This document shows, piece by piece, positions 34,185 to 45,299 of a stretch of 64,000 bases of DNA. Source of the stretch: Symsagittifera roscoffensis (Eukaryota; Xenacoelomorpha; Acoela; Convolutidae). Position 1 is the stretch's first letter. Each line of letters begins with the position of its first letter. Position numbers and translations under genes: made by a program. Location: assembly GCF_963678635.1 (NCBI RefSeq), contig NC_087069.1, forward strand, positions 13,616,660 through 13,680,659, written 5' to 3'. The notes below the pieces were generated by a model, which searched no databases, was not told where the DNA came from, and worked only from the letters and a program-made list of their open reading frames with translations.

Positions 34185-35497
34185 ATGAACGACTCAAGCC
34201 AAGAAAATGAGAGGGTAGATGCCTTGAGAACACTTGAGCGGGCAAGTCTAGAGAACAAGTTGCCGGTGTGGGACGATGGCAGGATGATAGTGAATAAAGG
34301 GCATATCGCGCTGAAAGCGGAGGAGATGCTGTTTGCCACAAGGAAATACCGGGCACCTTACGGACTGGAGCTGGTGGAAAGGAGACAGTGGGGAAAAGAG
34401 CTGGATGCAGCAGGCCCATTGCATGTGGCTCTGACAAAGTACAAGGAAACGAGTCCAGCGACACCATCACCCCTATCAGTGGACGCCCCTGGGAACAAGA
34501 GGAGTGGCACCGTAGAAGATCGATTCAGAAGGATTCTTGAGAGAAGAGAAGCAGCATCGGGAGAAGAGAGCATAGATGAGACTCTCAGTGAGGCAGGTGA
34601 GGATATGGAGGTGGGAAACACGCCGGAGCAGAAGCCAGCGGAGGAAGAATTCACCACGCAAGAACTATTGAAAGATCTGAGTGGAGAAAATTGGGCGGAC
34701 ACCCCCACGCCACCTCTGACCTCATCTCACCGCAAGGATCCAGAGTTGCCACTGACGAGCGAGAATCCCAACATGGGAATGATCTTCTTGAGTGCGGAGA
34801 GAAGGGAGAAGATTACCTTCGAGGGAAACAAGGATGCCTTCCTAGGCACTCTGGATAAGGATGCTTGGCAAAGATTCTTGAGCGATTTCAATCGAGAAGT
34901 GGACGAAGACACCACATTGGACGATTTTAAAGAGGAGATGTGGGACACGGTGGTGAAGTTCGGAGAGCCTGTCCTGATGGGGACAGGTCTGGAGGAGAAA
35001 GCTAGAGAAGAGCTGCTGAGCAAGATGGTTGAGTTGAGGAAGGCATCACGAAAAACCAGAGAAGACAAATGTAAAGACAGCTCTACTCCGAAACAAAAAA
35101 CTGACAAAAAAATAATTGAACATGTGAGGGGGGATAAGGTCGAAACTAGTAAAATAATTAAAAGTACTAATATCCTTAAGGCTCGAGCAGGGGGAGGCAA
35201 GAGTTGGAAGGGTTGGTTGGAGACAAGGAAGTCGAATCAGTGATGATAACGACAACGCCCCCGAGTAAAGACGTGACGTCTCGCAAGAGGAAGAGAGACG
35301 TAGAGGGATTGGGCAGTCCTTCAGCGGATGCGGTCTCGGAGAAAGACTTGAGAGAGACGGCCCCCATGGTTCTGGCACGATGGAAGACAGCAGCCTATAA
35401 GAGTAGCTACGAACCGAGGAAACTGCTCGACGTAGAAAAAGAGATGGAGATCCCCACTAGCTCAACAACGAAGAAGATTTCAAACCTCAGAGGATAA
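34185..35497 (+). pseudogene. ORF2 charged region, copy A
   Basis: 34185-35243 and 35204-35497 are two frames of one conserved stretch, shifted by a small change near 35220. The content is acidic and low in hydrophobics, with runs such as SIDETLSEAGEDMEVGNTP, then TWxxVVKFGEPxLMGTGLEEKAREELL, a Lys-rich patch and RKRKRDVE, a possible nuclear localisation signal. I recognise no family. Confidence 0.6.
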
Positions 35498-35499
35498 AA

Positions 35500-36438
35500 A
35501 TGAAGCGAGGTTCGACGAGCGTGCAGACCGGGGAAGTGGACGTCGGCAAAGAATGGGTCTCAAGTGAACATCAGGCTATTGGGAAGCAAGTGACAAGCGA
35601 TCCTCTTGAGAAGAATAAAGCCAGGAATACCTCCCGACCGTGGTGGGTGGCCCTGGAAGCATTGCAGGAATTGGAAGACTGTCTGAGGAAGCTCAACAGT
35701 GGAGTGTCACGCAAACGACGCAACTGGGCTACCCAGCAAAAGTCTGATATCAATAAATTGGAATTGGGGAGCCAATTGAAGAGAACTTGGCAGAACTTGT
35801 TAAAAGATGAGAACATCCTCATTGGCATCGCCGTTGATGGCGAATCCCTTTATCAGGACCGCAGGACAACTGATGTTCGCGTGGAGCCTGTTGGGGATAG
35901 AGTTGGGGACACTGACTTCGTACGATAACTTGAAGTGGGGAGGCAAAAATCTAGAGATATATCGAATGCTGATGCAGCACGTGGCTAGCGACAACTCGGC
36001 TTGAGTCTGGCAAGGAGGAAAGATGCTACCTGTTTCTTGAGATGGACAATGTCGATGATGACTGACAGTATCATCCTAGCATGTCATCAGAGAGCGATTG
36101 GAAGCAAGACGCTGGAAAGGAGAGTCTCCACGGTCATCTTGAATGTGTACCAGAGTACTGGGATAGAAAAGGAGGATGGTTCTAGGCAATCTCTAGAGAG
36201 CCATAGGAAGTTAGATGAGATACGGAGGTTCTACAACAAGAAGTGGGAGGAGAAACACGACGTTCACCGTAACTTGGCTTCGTCAGGAGAGTACTTAAAA
36301 CTCATCAAAAAGGCAGAGTACCAGTATGTGTCTGGAGTGATGGGGATGGCATACAACACTTTCTTGGACTTGGAAGCTGGAGGTGCCCACAGAAACTATG
36401 AGGTGGCGGAACTGCTGAAGTCTGGACAGAGAAGATAA
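35500..36438 (+). pseudogene. ORF2 continuation, copy A
   Basis: Two frames (35500-35928 and 36001-36438) match 43360-42350 of copy B. They share RPWWVALE, RRNWATQQK, RKDATCFLRW and YQYVSGVMGMAYN. Frame breaks near 35820 and 36430 are absent from copy B. The 36001-36438 frame is open across the TGA that stops copy B at 42573. Function unknown. Confidence 0.6.
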
Positions 36439-36483
36439 TGGAGATAGACACTGTGGAGAGAGAGAGAGAGACCTAGCCTAGGT

Positions 36484-38385
36484 TTGATTCTCGAGAGAAC
36501 ACCGGAAGTAATAAGTGTGCCACGCTCAAGTAAAAGAGTAGAACTAAAGATGGATAACGGGAATGGCATGTTGACCACGAATCTGGGAGTGGTGTGGAAA
36601 TTGCTTAGGCCCTCCTGGTGTCCACATCCCCACGCGAGCCTGATCGAGGAAGTCACTGAGCGAGTGAGATTGGCACCGACAGAGGATGAAGATTTGGCGA
36701 CCTTGAGTATAGTACATAGACTGATCCTGCCTCATGTGAAGGAGTCAAGTGAGATGACGAGTGGAACAGGGTCGGTAAAGAGGATGGAGCCCGGCAGTTG
36801 TCTTGACTCGACATGTGGGAATGGCGAGTATATCTGTGATGGACGATCATACGTCAGGATACAGTCCTTCCAGAAAGAGGACCTGGTCACCTGGTTTGAA
36901 GATATCTCCGAAAGGGAAAAGAGTGAGATACAGATAGTGGCTGAGTGTTACGCGAGTACCACTGTGAACCTAGCGACAGCTCTGGGATTCTTCTCAAGAA
37001 TGTGTAATCTCCAGTCACTGGAGAGGCTAGAGTCAGAACACCACTTGGTGAACGCGTTGCGCGTGGAGTCATGGCCCGGAGTGCTGCAAGTGAGTCAGAA
37101 ACACATCAAGAGTTGGAAGATTGGACTCGAAGCGGAGATGGGATTTCCCATGAGCGAAGCCTATGGACTGCCCCTAAATGCGAAGTCCCTAATGGGGTCA
37201 GTGATGGCCAACCTGTGTGGCAGCCACTATCCATTACACATGGCGATGGTAGAAGTGTTCAGCCAGAGGGTATTGATAGACAAAGCCTTCTCAGTGCCCA
37301 AATGTGTAAGACTGGCTCGGATGTCACATCATTCACACAAGCTGTTGAGGAAAACCCGAGGAGCAGTGCCGAAAGGACAAAGGGACGACTTGAGTGAAAT
37401 TTGGGGTGAAGAACTTCTAGGCTTGGAGAGCGAAAACACAAGTGACCACGAGAGACAAAACGTGATTGGGAAACCCATGGTAGGTGCTCCAAACTCGGAA
37501 GAAGTTGACGTGATACACGAGAAGATGATGGAACTTGAGCCTCTCCTAGAAGCCTCGGGAGAACGCATTCTTAGGAGCATCGACCTCACACACGGGGATT
37601 GTCCGTGCCACTGTCTGGCGCAGACAGTGTGGTACCCAGACCGAGCCAATCTCTGCCTGATCTGGGACGTAGAAGAAATCAGGTCGTTGGGACTACCTGA
37701 GCATCGACAAAAAGTGACCATCTTGGTGGTGAGCACGATGCTGGCTCTACGATGGATGGAAGAAAACTTAGTGAAGTATCGGGAATCGAAGACGCCAACA
37801 GCAGAGTCGATTCACGCAATAGACTACAGCAGGAGACTTGAGTTATTCGAGACCGCATCCAAGGTATTCGCCATACCAATGGAGGTCAGACACATATGGA
37901 GCCGTTTGAGATTCTTTCCTTGGTTTCGCGCGACGTTAACATCCTGGTTATATGTGGTGACAAAGGATCACATGAGGAAACATCAAAAGGAATATCGACA
38001 ATTCCAGGCCGAGATAGGACCAGATGCCTTCAAGAGACCTCTGCTGACCCATCGAAATGCGATCACGACGGGGTGAAAAAGAGTGGGTAGAGTATCCAGA
38101 GATAACACTAGAGCGAGGGAGTTGATACTGGAGGAGGACCTGGCGAAGAACGTAAGCATGAGTCTTCACAATTCCTTCTGTTTGAACCGGGAGTCGAAGG
38201 TGAAGAGATTACCAAATAAGGTGAAGAGGTTACAAGAGCAAAGGGAGTGGATGCGATCCTATGAACAGTTGAAGACCTGGGAGGAGATTGTGATCAGCTC
38301 CGATGACGAAGAGGCACTATTGGAACAGATCGCAGTGTCAAAAACACCTGGGTCAGGTACCTCGAGGGCGAAGAACGCGAGGTGA
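36484..38385 (+). pseudogene. ORF2 C-terminal region, copy A
   Basis: 530 open codons to TGA 38074-38076, then the same frame continues from 38083 to the terminal stop at 38383-38385. Copy B has TGG at the internal stop. Conserved features include WKLLRPSWCPHPHASLIEE, a cysteine-bearing stretch (SCLDSTCGNGEYICDG), GDCPCHCLAQTVWYP and a C-terminal EEIVISSDDEEALLEQ, which resembles a SUMO-interaction or acidic motif. No enzyme family is apparent. Confidence 0.65.
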
Positions 38386-38824
38386 ACCGGTGGCTCGAAA
38401 GGAAAATTCTAGAGTCTTGAGTCTTGAGAGCGAGGGGGCTCGCGGGTGAACTCGGATGAAATCTGGGTTCACGAAAAAGAAATTTTAGACGAATAAGATA
38501 TTGTTATTAATATGCTAGATCTATTATATAAATCAGAATGCTGCATGACAATTTCCTGATTGAATAGGACAAAAGAAATTTTAAAATTACCAGCTTAAAA
38601 AGCGGGAATTCATAGGTGCAGGTGTGTGCAGATTTTGATTCCTGTTTAGCGATAGTGTGAAAATTTTATGTGGTTGTGAATTTTGGAAGGTAGATATACT
38701 TAAGTCTGCTGCAAACTTCTGTAAATTACCACTGGCACTGTATCTTGAGTGACACTCGGGCTTCTGGGGATTCACTGACAGAGACAACACGCGATGAGGA
38801 CGTCGATCTTGAGTCCGGGGAGTA
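38386..38824 (+). other. 3' untranslated region and polypurine tract, copy A
   Basis: Shared with copy B (40474-40047). It ends in CCGGGGAGTA directly before the LTR start TGTGCC. The G/A-rich stretch is in the position of the polypurine tract used to prime plus-strand DNA. Nothing else is recognised. Confidence 0.55.
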
Positions 38825-39377
38825 TGTGCCAGTCGGTCATATCTGGAAGTTTGGCCTTGAGAGACACGAAAATATGTAATTTTGGAGTGAAGTTTTATAT
38901 TTCAAAATTTTGAATGGAGCCTGTCATGCTCAGTTTTCTCGTACCAACTGAGAACACGAAGTGAAAAATCAGAACGACCGAAATAACAATTGCGGGAAAC
39001 TACTCACGAAAAACAGCAGGAAATTGCTATTCGCAATTTTCCGATACGAAATAATACAAGAGTAGAGCTGTCTGATCCCGAAATAGGAGGAGAGAAAACA
39101 GAAAGAAGAGAGGACAACTATTTTAAACGAACTAGAGTGAGCCTTCAATGGAAAGGTGGATAGCTTGAGTGTCCTAACGGTTCACATCAAAACTCCGATT
39201 CTAGAGACAGAACTTACTTCTGCTATTAAAACTGATTAGCATCAAAATTATCTAGTTATATTATCTAATTCTCGAGTTGCTTATTATTTTAATTGCTCCA
39301 TGTACTCGAGCGCATCGACATGTGTTTTCCCAATTTAAGTTTCTTGAGTGTGTTTTATGATTGTTATGTTGAGATTT
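38825..39377 (+). mobile_element. 3' LTR of copy A, truncated
   Basis: Begins TGTGCCAGTCGGTCATAT and follows the LTR at 2943 closely for about 550 bases. Homology then stops at 39377, where the opposite LTR fragment of copy B begins. Most of the LTR is missing. Confidence 0.85.
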
Positions 39378-39379
39378 AG

Positions 39380-40046
39380 CGATGAACGCCGTTAAAAACC
39401 GGGTCGGAACAATCCGTTAAGTTATTTTTTAATAGACAGTGGAACTTTGATCCATTTCAGATGGATCAACCTAAAACTCGCCTTACCTCAACATAACAAT
39501 CATAAAACACACTCTAGAAATTTAAATTGGGTACTCACATCGTAGCACGCTCAAGAACTGGGAGTAATTAATTTGGTAAGCAACTCGAGAATTAAATAAT
39601 ATAACTAAATGAGTTTAATGTTTATCAGTTTCAATAACAGGAATAAGTTTGGACTCTAGAGTATAGTTTCTCGTGAACCATTGGGACACTCAAGCTGTCC
39701 ACCTTTCCATCGAAGGTTCACTCTAGTCCAGTTTGAATAATAATCCAGTTGAGCAATAATAGTCCAGTTCTCGGGAACACGCTTCCTTCTGTTTCAGACA
39801 GGACAGCTCTACTCTAGTTTTTATTGTGACGGAAATTGCGAATAGCAATTTCCTACTGTTTTATCTGGCAACTTTCCCGCGATTGTTACTCGATCGTTCT
39901 GATTTCTCTTTTTCGGTTTTCAGTTATCGCGGGAAAATCGTGCATGACAGGCTCCATTCGAATTTTTGAAAAATCAAATTTCATTTCAAAATTAAGCGTT
40001 CTTGTTTTTCTCAAGGTCAAACTTCCAAATATGACCGACTGGCACA
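39380..40046 (-). mobile_element. 3' LTR of copy B, truncated
   Basis: Minus-strand start TGTGCCAGTCGGTCATAT at 40046, preceded by CCGGGGAGTA as in copy A. It is nearly identical to 57480-58147 and ends at about 39380, fused to the LTR fragment of copy A. Confidence 0.85.
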
Positions 40047-40474
40047 TACTCCCCGGACTCAAGATCGATGTCCTCATCGCGTGCTGTCGTCTGCCAGCGA
40101 GTCCCAGAAAATCGAGTGTTGCTCAAGGTACAGTGCCAGTGGTCATTTTTAGAAGTTTGCAGCAGACTTAAGCTTATCTACACCCCAAAATTCGCGGCCA
40201 TGTAAAATTTTCACACTATCGCTAAACAGCAATCAAAATCTGCACACACCTGCACCCTTGAATTCTCGCTTTTCAAGCCAATCATTTAAAATTTCTTTTG
40301 TCCCATTCAATCAGGAAATTGTCATGCAGCATTTTGTTTTATATTGTAAATACAGCATATTAATAACAATATCTGATTCGTTAAAATTTCTTTTTCGTGA
40401 ATCCAGATTTCATCCGGATTCACACTCAAGCCCCCCTTCCCTCTCAAGACTCAAGATTTCTTCGAACCACCCGC
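40047..40474 (-). other. 3' untranslated region and polypurine tract, copy B
   Basis: Non-coding. It aligns with 38386-38824 of copy A, including ACACGCGATGAGGAC and the terminal CCGGGGAGTA polypurine-like tract. Confidence 0.55.
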
Positions 40475-42446
40475 TCATTTCGCACTCTTCGCCTTGGAGG
40501 TGCCGGACCCTGAAGTACTAGACACTGCAAACTGTCTCAACAGTTCTTCTTCATCATCGGAGCTAATCACGATCTCCTCCCAAGCCTTCAGCTGTTCGTA
40601 GGATCGCATCCATTCCCTTTGCTCCTGCAACCTCTTTGCTTGGTTGGGTAGTGCCTTCACCCTAGATTCCCGGTTCAAACTGAAGGCTCAGGCTCACGTT
40701 CTTCGCCAAGTCCTCCTCGGGTATCGATTCCCTCGCTTTGGTATTGTCTCTAGACACTTTACCCACTCTCTTCCATCCAGTCGTGATCGCATTTCGATGG
40801 GTTAACAGGGGTCTCTTGAAAGCTTCTGGCCCAATCTCGGCCTGGAACTGCCGATACTCCTTTGATATTTTCTCATGTGATCTTTCGTTGTCATGTACAA
40901 CCAAGACGTCAGTGTCGCTCGAAACCACGGAAAGTACCTCAAGCGGCTCCACACGTGTCTGACTTCTATTGGTATGGCGAATACCTTGCATGCAGACTCA
41001 AACAACTCGAGTCTCCTGCTGTAGTCTGTCGCATATATTGACTCAGCCGTTGGCGTCTTCGCTTCCCTATACTTCGTTATATTCTCCTCTATCCATCTCA
41101 GAGCCAGCATCGTACTCACTGCTAAGAGCGTCACCTTCTGCCGGTGATCCGGTAATCCGATCGACCGAATTTCTTCCATATTCCACACCAGGCAGAGGTT
41201 CTTGTGATCTGGATACCACACCGTTTGTGCCAAACAGTGGCATGGGCATTCTCCATGGGTGATCTCAATGCTCCTGAGGTTACGCTCCCCCGAGGCTTCC
41301 AAGAGAGGCTCAAGCTCCATCATTTTCTCATGCATCATGTCGTTCTCTTCCATGTTTAGAGCACTCCCCACAGGTTTTCCGATCACGTTTTGTCTCTCGT
41401 GATCGCTTGTGTTCTCACTTTCCAACTTCAAAAGCTCTTCTCCCCAGATTTCACTCAAGTCATCTCTCAACTCTTTCGGTACTGGCCCTTCAATTTTCCT
41501 CAACAACTTGTGCGAGTGATGCGATACCCGAGCCAACCTCACGCACTTGGGCACTGAGAAGGCCTTGTCCACCAATACTCTCTGGCTGGATGCTTCCACC
41601 ATCGCCATGTGCAGTGGGTAGTGGCTTCCACAAATTGGCCATCACTGACCCTATTAGGGATTTCACGCTCAGTGGTAGGCCATAGGCTTCGCTCATGGGA
41701 AATCCCATTTCCGCCTCAAGACCAACCTTCCAGCTCCGGATGTGCTTTTGAGTCACCTGCAACACCCCAGGCCATGATTCCACGCTCAACGCAGTCACTA
41801 AATGGTGTTCAGACTCTAGCCTCTCCAGTGACTGCAGACTACACATTCTCGAGAAGAATCCGAGAGCTGTCGCTATGTTCACCGTAGTTCTCGCGTAACA
41901 CTCCAGATCTTCTTTTTGAAAGGACAGTATCCTGACACATGATCGTCTATCGCAGGTGTGCTCTCCACTCCCACACGTCGAATCCAGACAGCTACCCAGC
42001 TCCATCTTCTTTGAAGACCCGAGATTGTTCGTCTCCTTCATCTGAGGTGAGATCAATTTGTGCACCACACTCAACTTTGCCAAGTCTTCATCTTCCGTTG
42101 ATGCTAACCTCACCCGCTCGGTGGTCTCCTCGATCAGACTCGCGTGAGGATGTGGACACCAGGAGGGTCTTAGTAACTTCCATACCACTCCCAAGTTTTT
42201 GATCAACAAGCCATTGCCATTACCCATGTTCACTTCAACTCTCTTGTTCGAGCGCGGTATGCTCACCACCTCCGGTGTTTTCTCAAGAATCAGGCCCAAG
42301 CTCGGCCTCTCTCTCTCCACCGCGTCTATTTCCACTATTTTTTCTGTCCAAAACTTCAGCAGCTCCGCTACCTCGTGGTTCCTGTGAGCACCTCCAGTTT
42401 CTGAGTCTAAGAAGGGGTTGTAGGCTATCCCCATCACTCCCGACAC
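40475..42446 (-). pseudogene. ORF2 C-terminal region, copy B
   Basis: Four frames (42446-41490, 41608-40802, 40991-40662 and 40678-40475) follow one another with single-base shifts near 41600, 40870 and 40670. They match 36310-38385 of copy A, which is open at each of these places. Shared motifs are WKLLRPSWCPHPHASLIEE, GECPCHCLAQTVWYP, RNAITTGWKRVG (Trp where copy A has a stop) and EEIVISSDDEEELL. Bases differ at about a quarter of sites in a sampled stretch, mostly silent. Function unknown. Confidence 0.65.
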
Positions 42447-42572
42447 GTATTGGTATTCCCCCTTCTCACTGAGTCTCGAGTACTGCTCTGGCGAGGCCAG
42501 GTTACGGTGAACATCATGTTCTTCTTCGAACTTCCGTACCTCGTCCAGCTTTCTCTGGTTCTCTAGGGATAG

Positions 42573-43505
42573 TCAGGAACCATCCTCCTTTTCTATTCCA
42601 GTATTCTGATATACGTTTAAGATGATCGTTGAGACTCTCTTTTCCACGGTTTTACTTCCGCTTGCTCTCTGGTGGCACGCCAAGATGGTGCTATCAGACA
42701 TCATTGACATTATCCATCTCAAGAAACATGTGGCATCCTTCCTCCTGGCCAGGCCCAAGCCTGAATTATCCCTGGCCACGTCTTGCATCAGTGCTTGATA
42801 CACTTCTAGCTTGTTGCTTCCCAACTTCAACCTGTCATACGAGGTCAGTTTCTCCAACTCTATTCCCACCAGACTCCATGTGAACATCAATTGTCCTGCG
42901 GTTCTAACGAAGGGATTCGCCATCAATGGCGGTGCTGACGAGGGTGTCCTCATTGCCTCTTCAAAATGATCCTTCAATAAGTTCTGCCAGGATCTCTTCA
43001 GCTGGTTCGCCAATTCTATCTTGTTAACCTCAGCCTTTTGCTGGGTGGCCCAATTACGTCGTTTGCGAGCTACTCCACTGTCCAACTTCTTCAGGCAGTC
43101 TTCCATTTCCTTCAATGTCTCGAGGGCCACCCACCATGGCCGGGAGGTGTTCCTCGTCTTGCTCCTCTCCCGTGGATCACTCGTCACTTGCTTCCCCGTG
43201 GCCTGGTACCCCTTCGAGACCCATTCCTTGCCGACATCCACTTCCCATGTCTGTCCGTTCGTTGAACCTCTCTTCACGTTTATCTTCTGGGGCTTGAAGT
43301 CTTCCTCCGATTTCGAACTGGTGGAAGTCTCTATTTCCCTCTCCACTTCGAGTGGTCTTCTGAGCTCCGTGTTGCTCTTGTATGCCGCCGTCTTGCATCG
43401 CGCCAAAACCATGGGCGCCGTCTTTCTCAAGTTTCCTTCCGAGACAGCATCTACTGAAGGACTACTCAATCCCTCTACATCTCTCTTCCTCTTGCGAGTC
43501 TTCAC
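42573..43505 (-). pseudogene. ORF2 continuation, copy B
   Basis: 310 open codons in the same frame as the preceding piece (45299-43509). They are separated from it by one TGA and from the next piece by another TGA at 42573, both sense codons in copy A. It carries KRKRDVEG, RPWWVALE, RRNWATQQK and RKDATCFLRW. It is unbroken where copy A is shifted near 35498 and 35820. No known family. Confidence 0.65.
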
Positions 43506-43508
43506 ATC

Positions 43509-45299
43509 TCAGCTTGAGGGTGTTGTGGTTATCATCACTGATTCGACCTCTCTGTCTACCTCCAATCCTTCCAACTCTTGCCTCCCCCCTGCTCGAGCCT
43601 TAAGGATATTAGTAATTTTAATCATATTACTAGTCCCAACCTCATCCCCTTTTATATCATCAACTGTTTTATCTACAGTTTTTTGTTTCAGAGTAGAGCT
43701 GTCTTCACATTTTTCATCTCTAGTCTTTGATCGTGACTTCCTCAGCTCTATCAGCTTGTTCAGCAACTCCTTTCTCGCCTTCTCATCCAGGCCTGTCCCC
43801 ATCAGAAGCGGTTCTCCAAACTTCACAACTGTGTCCCACAGTTCATCCTTGAATTTGTCCAGCGTCGTCTCGCTGCCCACTTCTTGATTGAATTCCTTCG
43901 AGAACTTTTGCCAAGCGTCGTCCTCCAGAGTCCCCAGGAACATGTCCTTATTTCCTTCGTATGTATTCTTTTCCCTTTCCTCCGAACTCAAGAGTATCAT
44001 CCCTATATTGGAATTCTCGCTCGCCAATGGCAATTCCAGATTTTTCCGGGGAGACGGGGTCAGAGGTGGAGTGGCAGTGTCTGCCCAATTCTCCTCGCTC
44101 AAGTCTTTCAACAGCTCTTGAGTGGTGAGCTCCTCCCCTGATGGCTTTGGTTCCGGCGTATTCCCCACTTCCATGTCTTCGCCGGCTTCGCTGAGAGTTT
44201 CATCCATACTCTCTTCTTCTGACTCAGCTCTTCTTCTCTCGAGAATTCTCTTGAACCGGTCTTCCACGGGTCCACTCCTCTTATCTCCAGGTGTATCTAC
44301 TGACAGTGGTGATGGTGTCGCCGGGTCCAATCTCTTGTACTCCGTCAGGGCCACATACAGTTGACCTGCTGCATCCAGTTCTTTTCCCTCCTGTCTCATT
44401 CCCACCTGTTCTAAGCCATAGGGTGCCCTATACTTTCGTGTCGCGAATCTCATGTCGTCCGCCAATGCAATATGCCCCTCCTTCATGATCATCCTGCCAT
44501 CGTCCCACACTGGCAGCATGTTCTCAAGTCCCTCCTGCTCAAGAGCTCTCAAGACCTTTCGCACCTCATATCCGGGTGGCAGCGAGCCTTTCATCTTTTC
44601 TGCTTGCAACGTCCTCGAATTTATCTTCGCCTCGCTTGTGTGGAAATAAACCGCCGCCGTGTAGTCGATGAACAGGGGAACCCAGCCATCAGTGAAGTCT
44701 TTCTGCATCTCCTCCGTTGTCATCCTCGCAAATATGGATGGAACTACTAAGGGAATGTTCATTCCCAAGATCATCCTCCTGACTATCGGGAACTCGGGCA
44801 TGGTGGCTGGCAGGATTTCTTTCTCCATTATGGCCTCTAGTTCCCTCTTAACCAGGGCAAAGCTGTCCTTCCAAGCAGGAATCCTCAAGATCTCCCGTCC
44901 GCCCGCTGTCAGTGGGTTCAAGTTCCAGAACTTGGGATATGTCTCGATGGGGCCCTCACGTTTGCCTCCCACCCTACATTGCAGCTGTCCCCTGAAATTG
45001 TAGACTATCAACTCGGCATCTTTCACTTTTCCAAAGAGTACCGTATTGCTCATTTGTGCACTGAGCACCTCCTGCTGACACCAATTGAGCGCCGTCCCAT
45101 CCAGTATGCTGATAAGACTCAAGTGCGTTACCGAGTAACGATACGTTGTCACCAGGGCATCTGGAAATGCGTACGTCACTGCTGGACCGTAAATGCAGGT
45201 TATACCTCCTCTAGACCCCGGATTATCCCCATCGGGTCCGACCTCATTGCCAGGCACAAGTCCGTCAACAGAGGCATACCTCCATTCATCTTCTTCCAC
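43509..45299 (-). pseudogene. ORF2 middle and charged region, copy B
   Basis: 596 open codons spanning both the end of the middle region (CIYGPAVTYAFPDALVTTYR, DGTALNWCQQEV) and the acidic region (ESMDETLSEAGEDMEVGNTP). Copy A is frame-shifted between these parts, so this copy shows they belong to one protein. It overlaps the previous frame by about 100 bases because of a shift near 45210. Confidence 0.65.

Larger units (their letters stand above)
25898..39377 (+). mobile_element. Large Gypsy-type retroelement, copy A (5' truncated)
   Basis: Homology to copy B starts abruptly at 25898 in the linker between RNase H and integrase and continues to a truncated 3' LTR at 38825-39377. Copy A therefore lacks gag, protease, RT, RNase H and the 5' LTR. 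It keeps integrase, the macro-like domain and all of ORF2 with breaks. Base composition changes sharply at 25898 from AT-rich to about half GC. It is joined tail to tail to copy B at about 39378. Confidence 0.9.

Noticed and set aside
29646-38385. ORF2 as a classical envelope gene
   Set aside because: No signal peptide, no membrane-anchor or fusion-peptide pattern seen, and the size and SGNH domains do not fit known env proteins.
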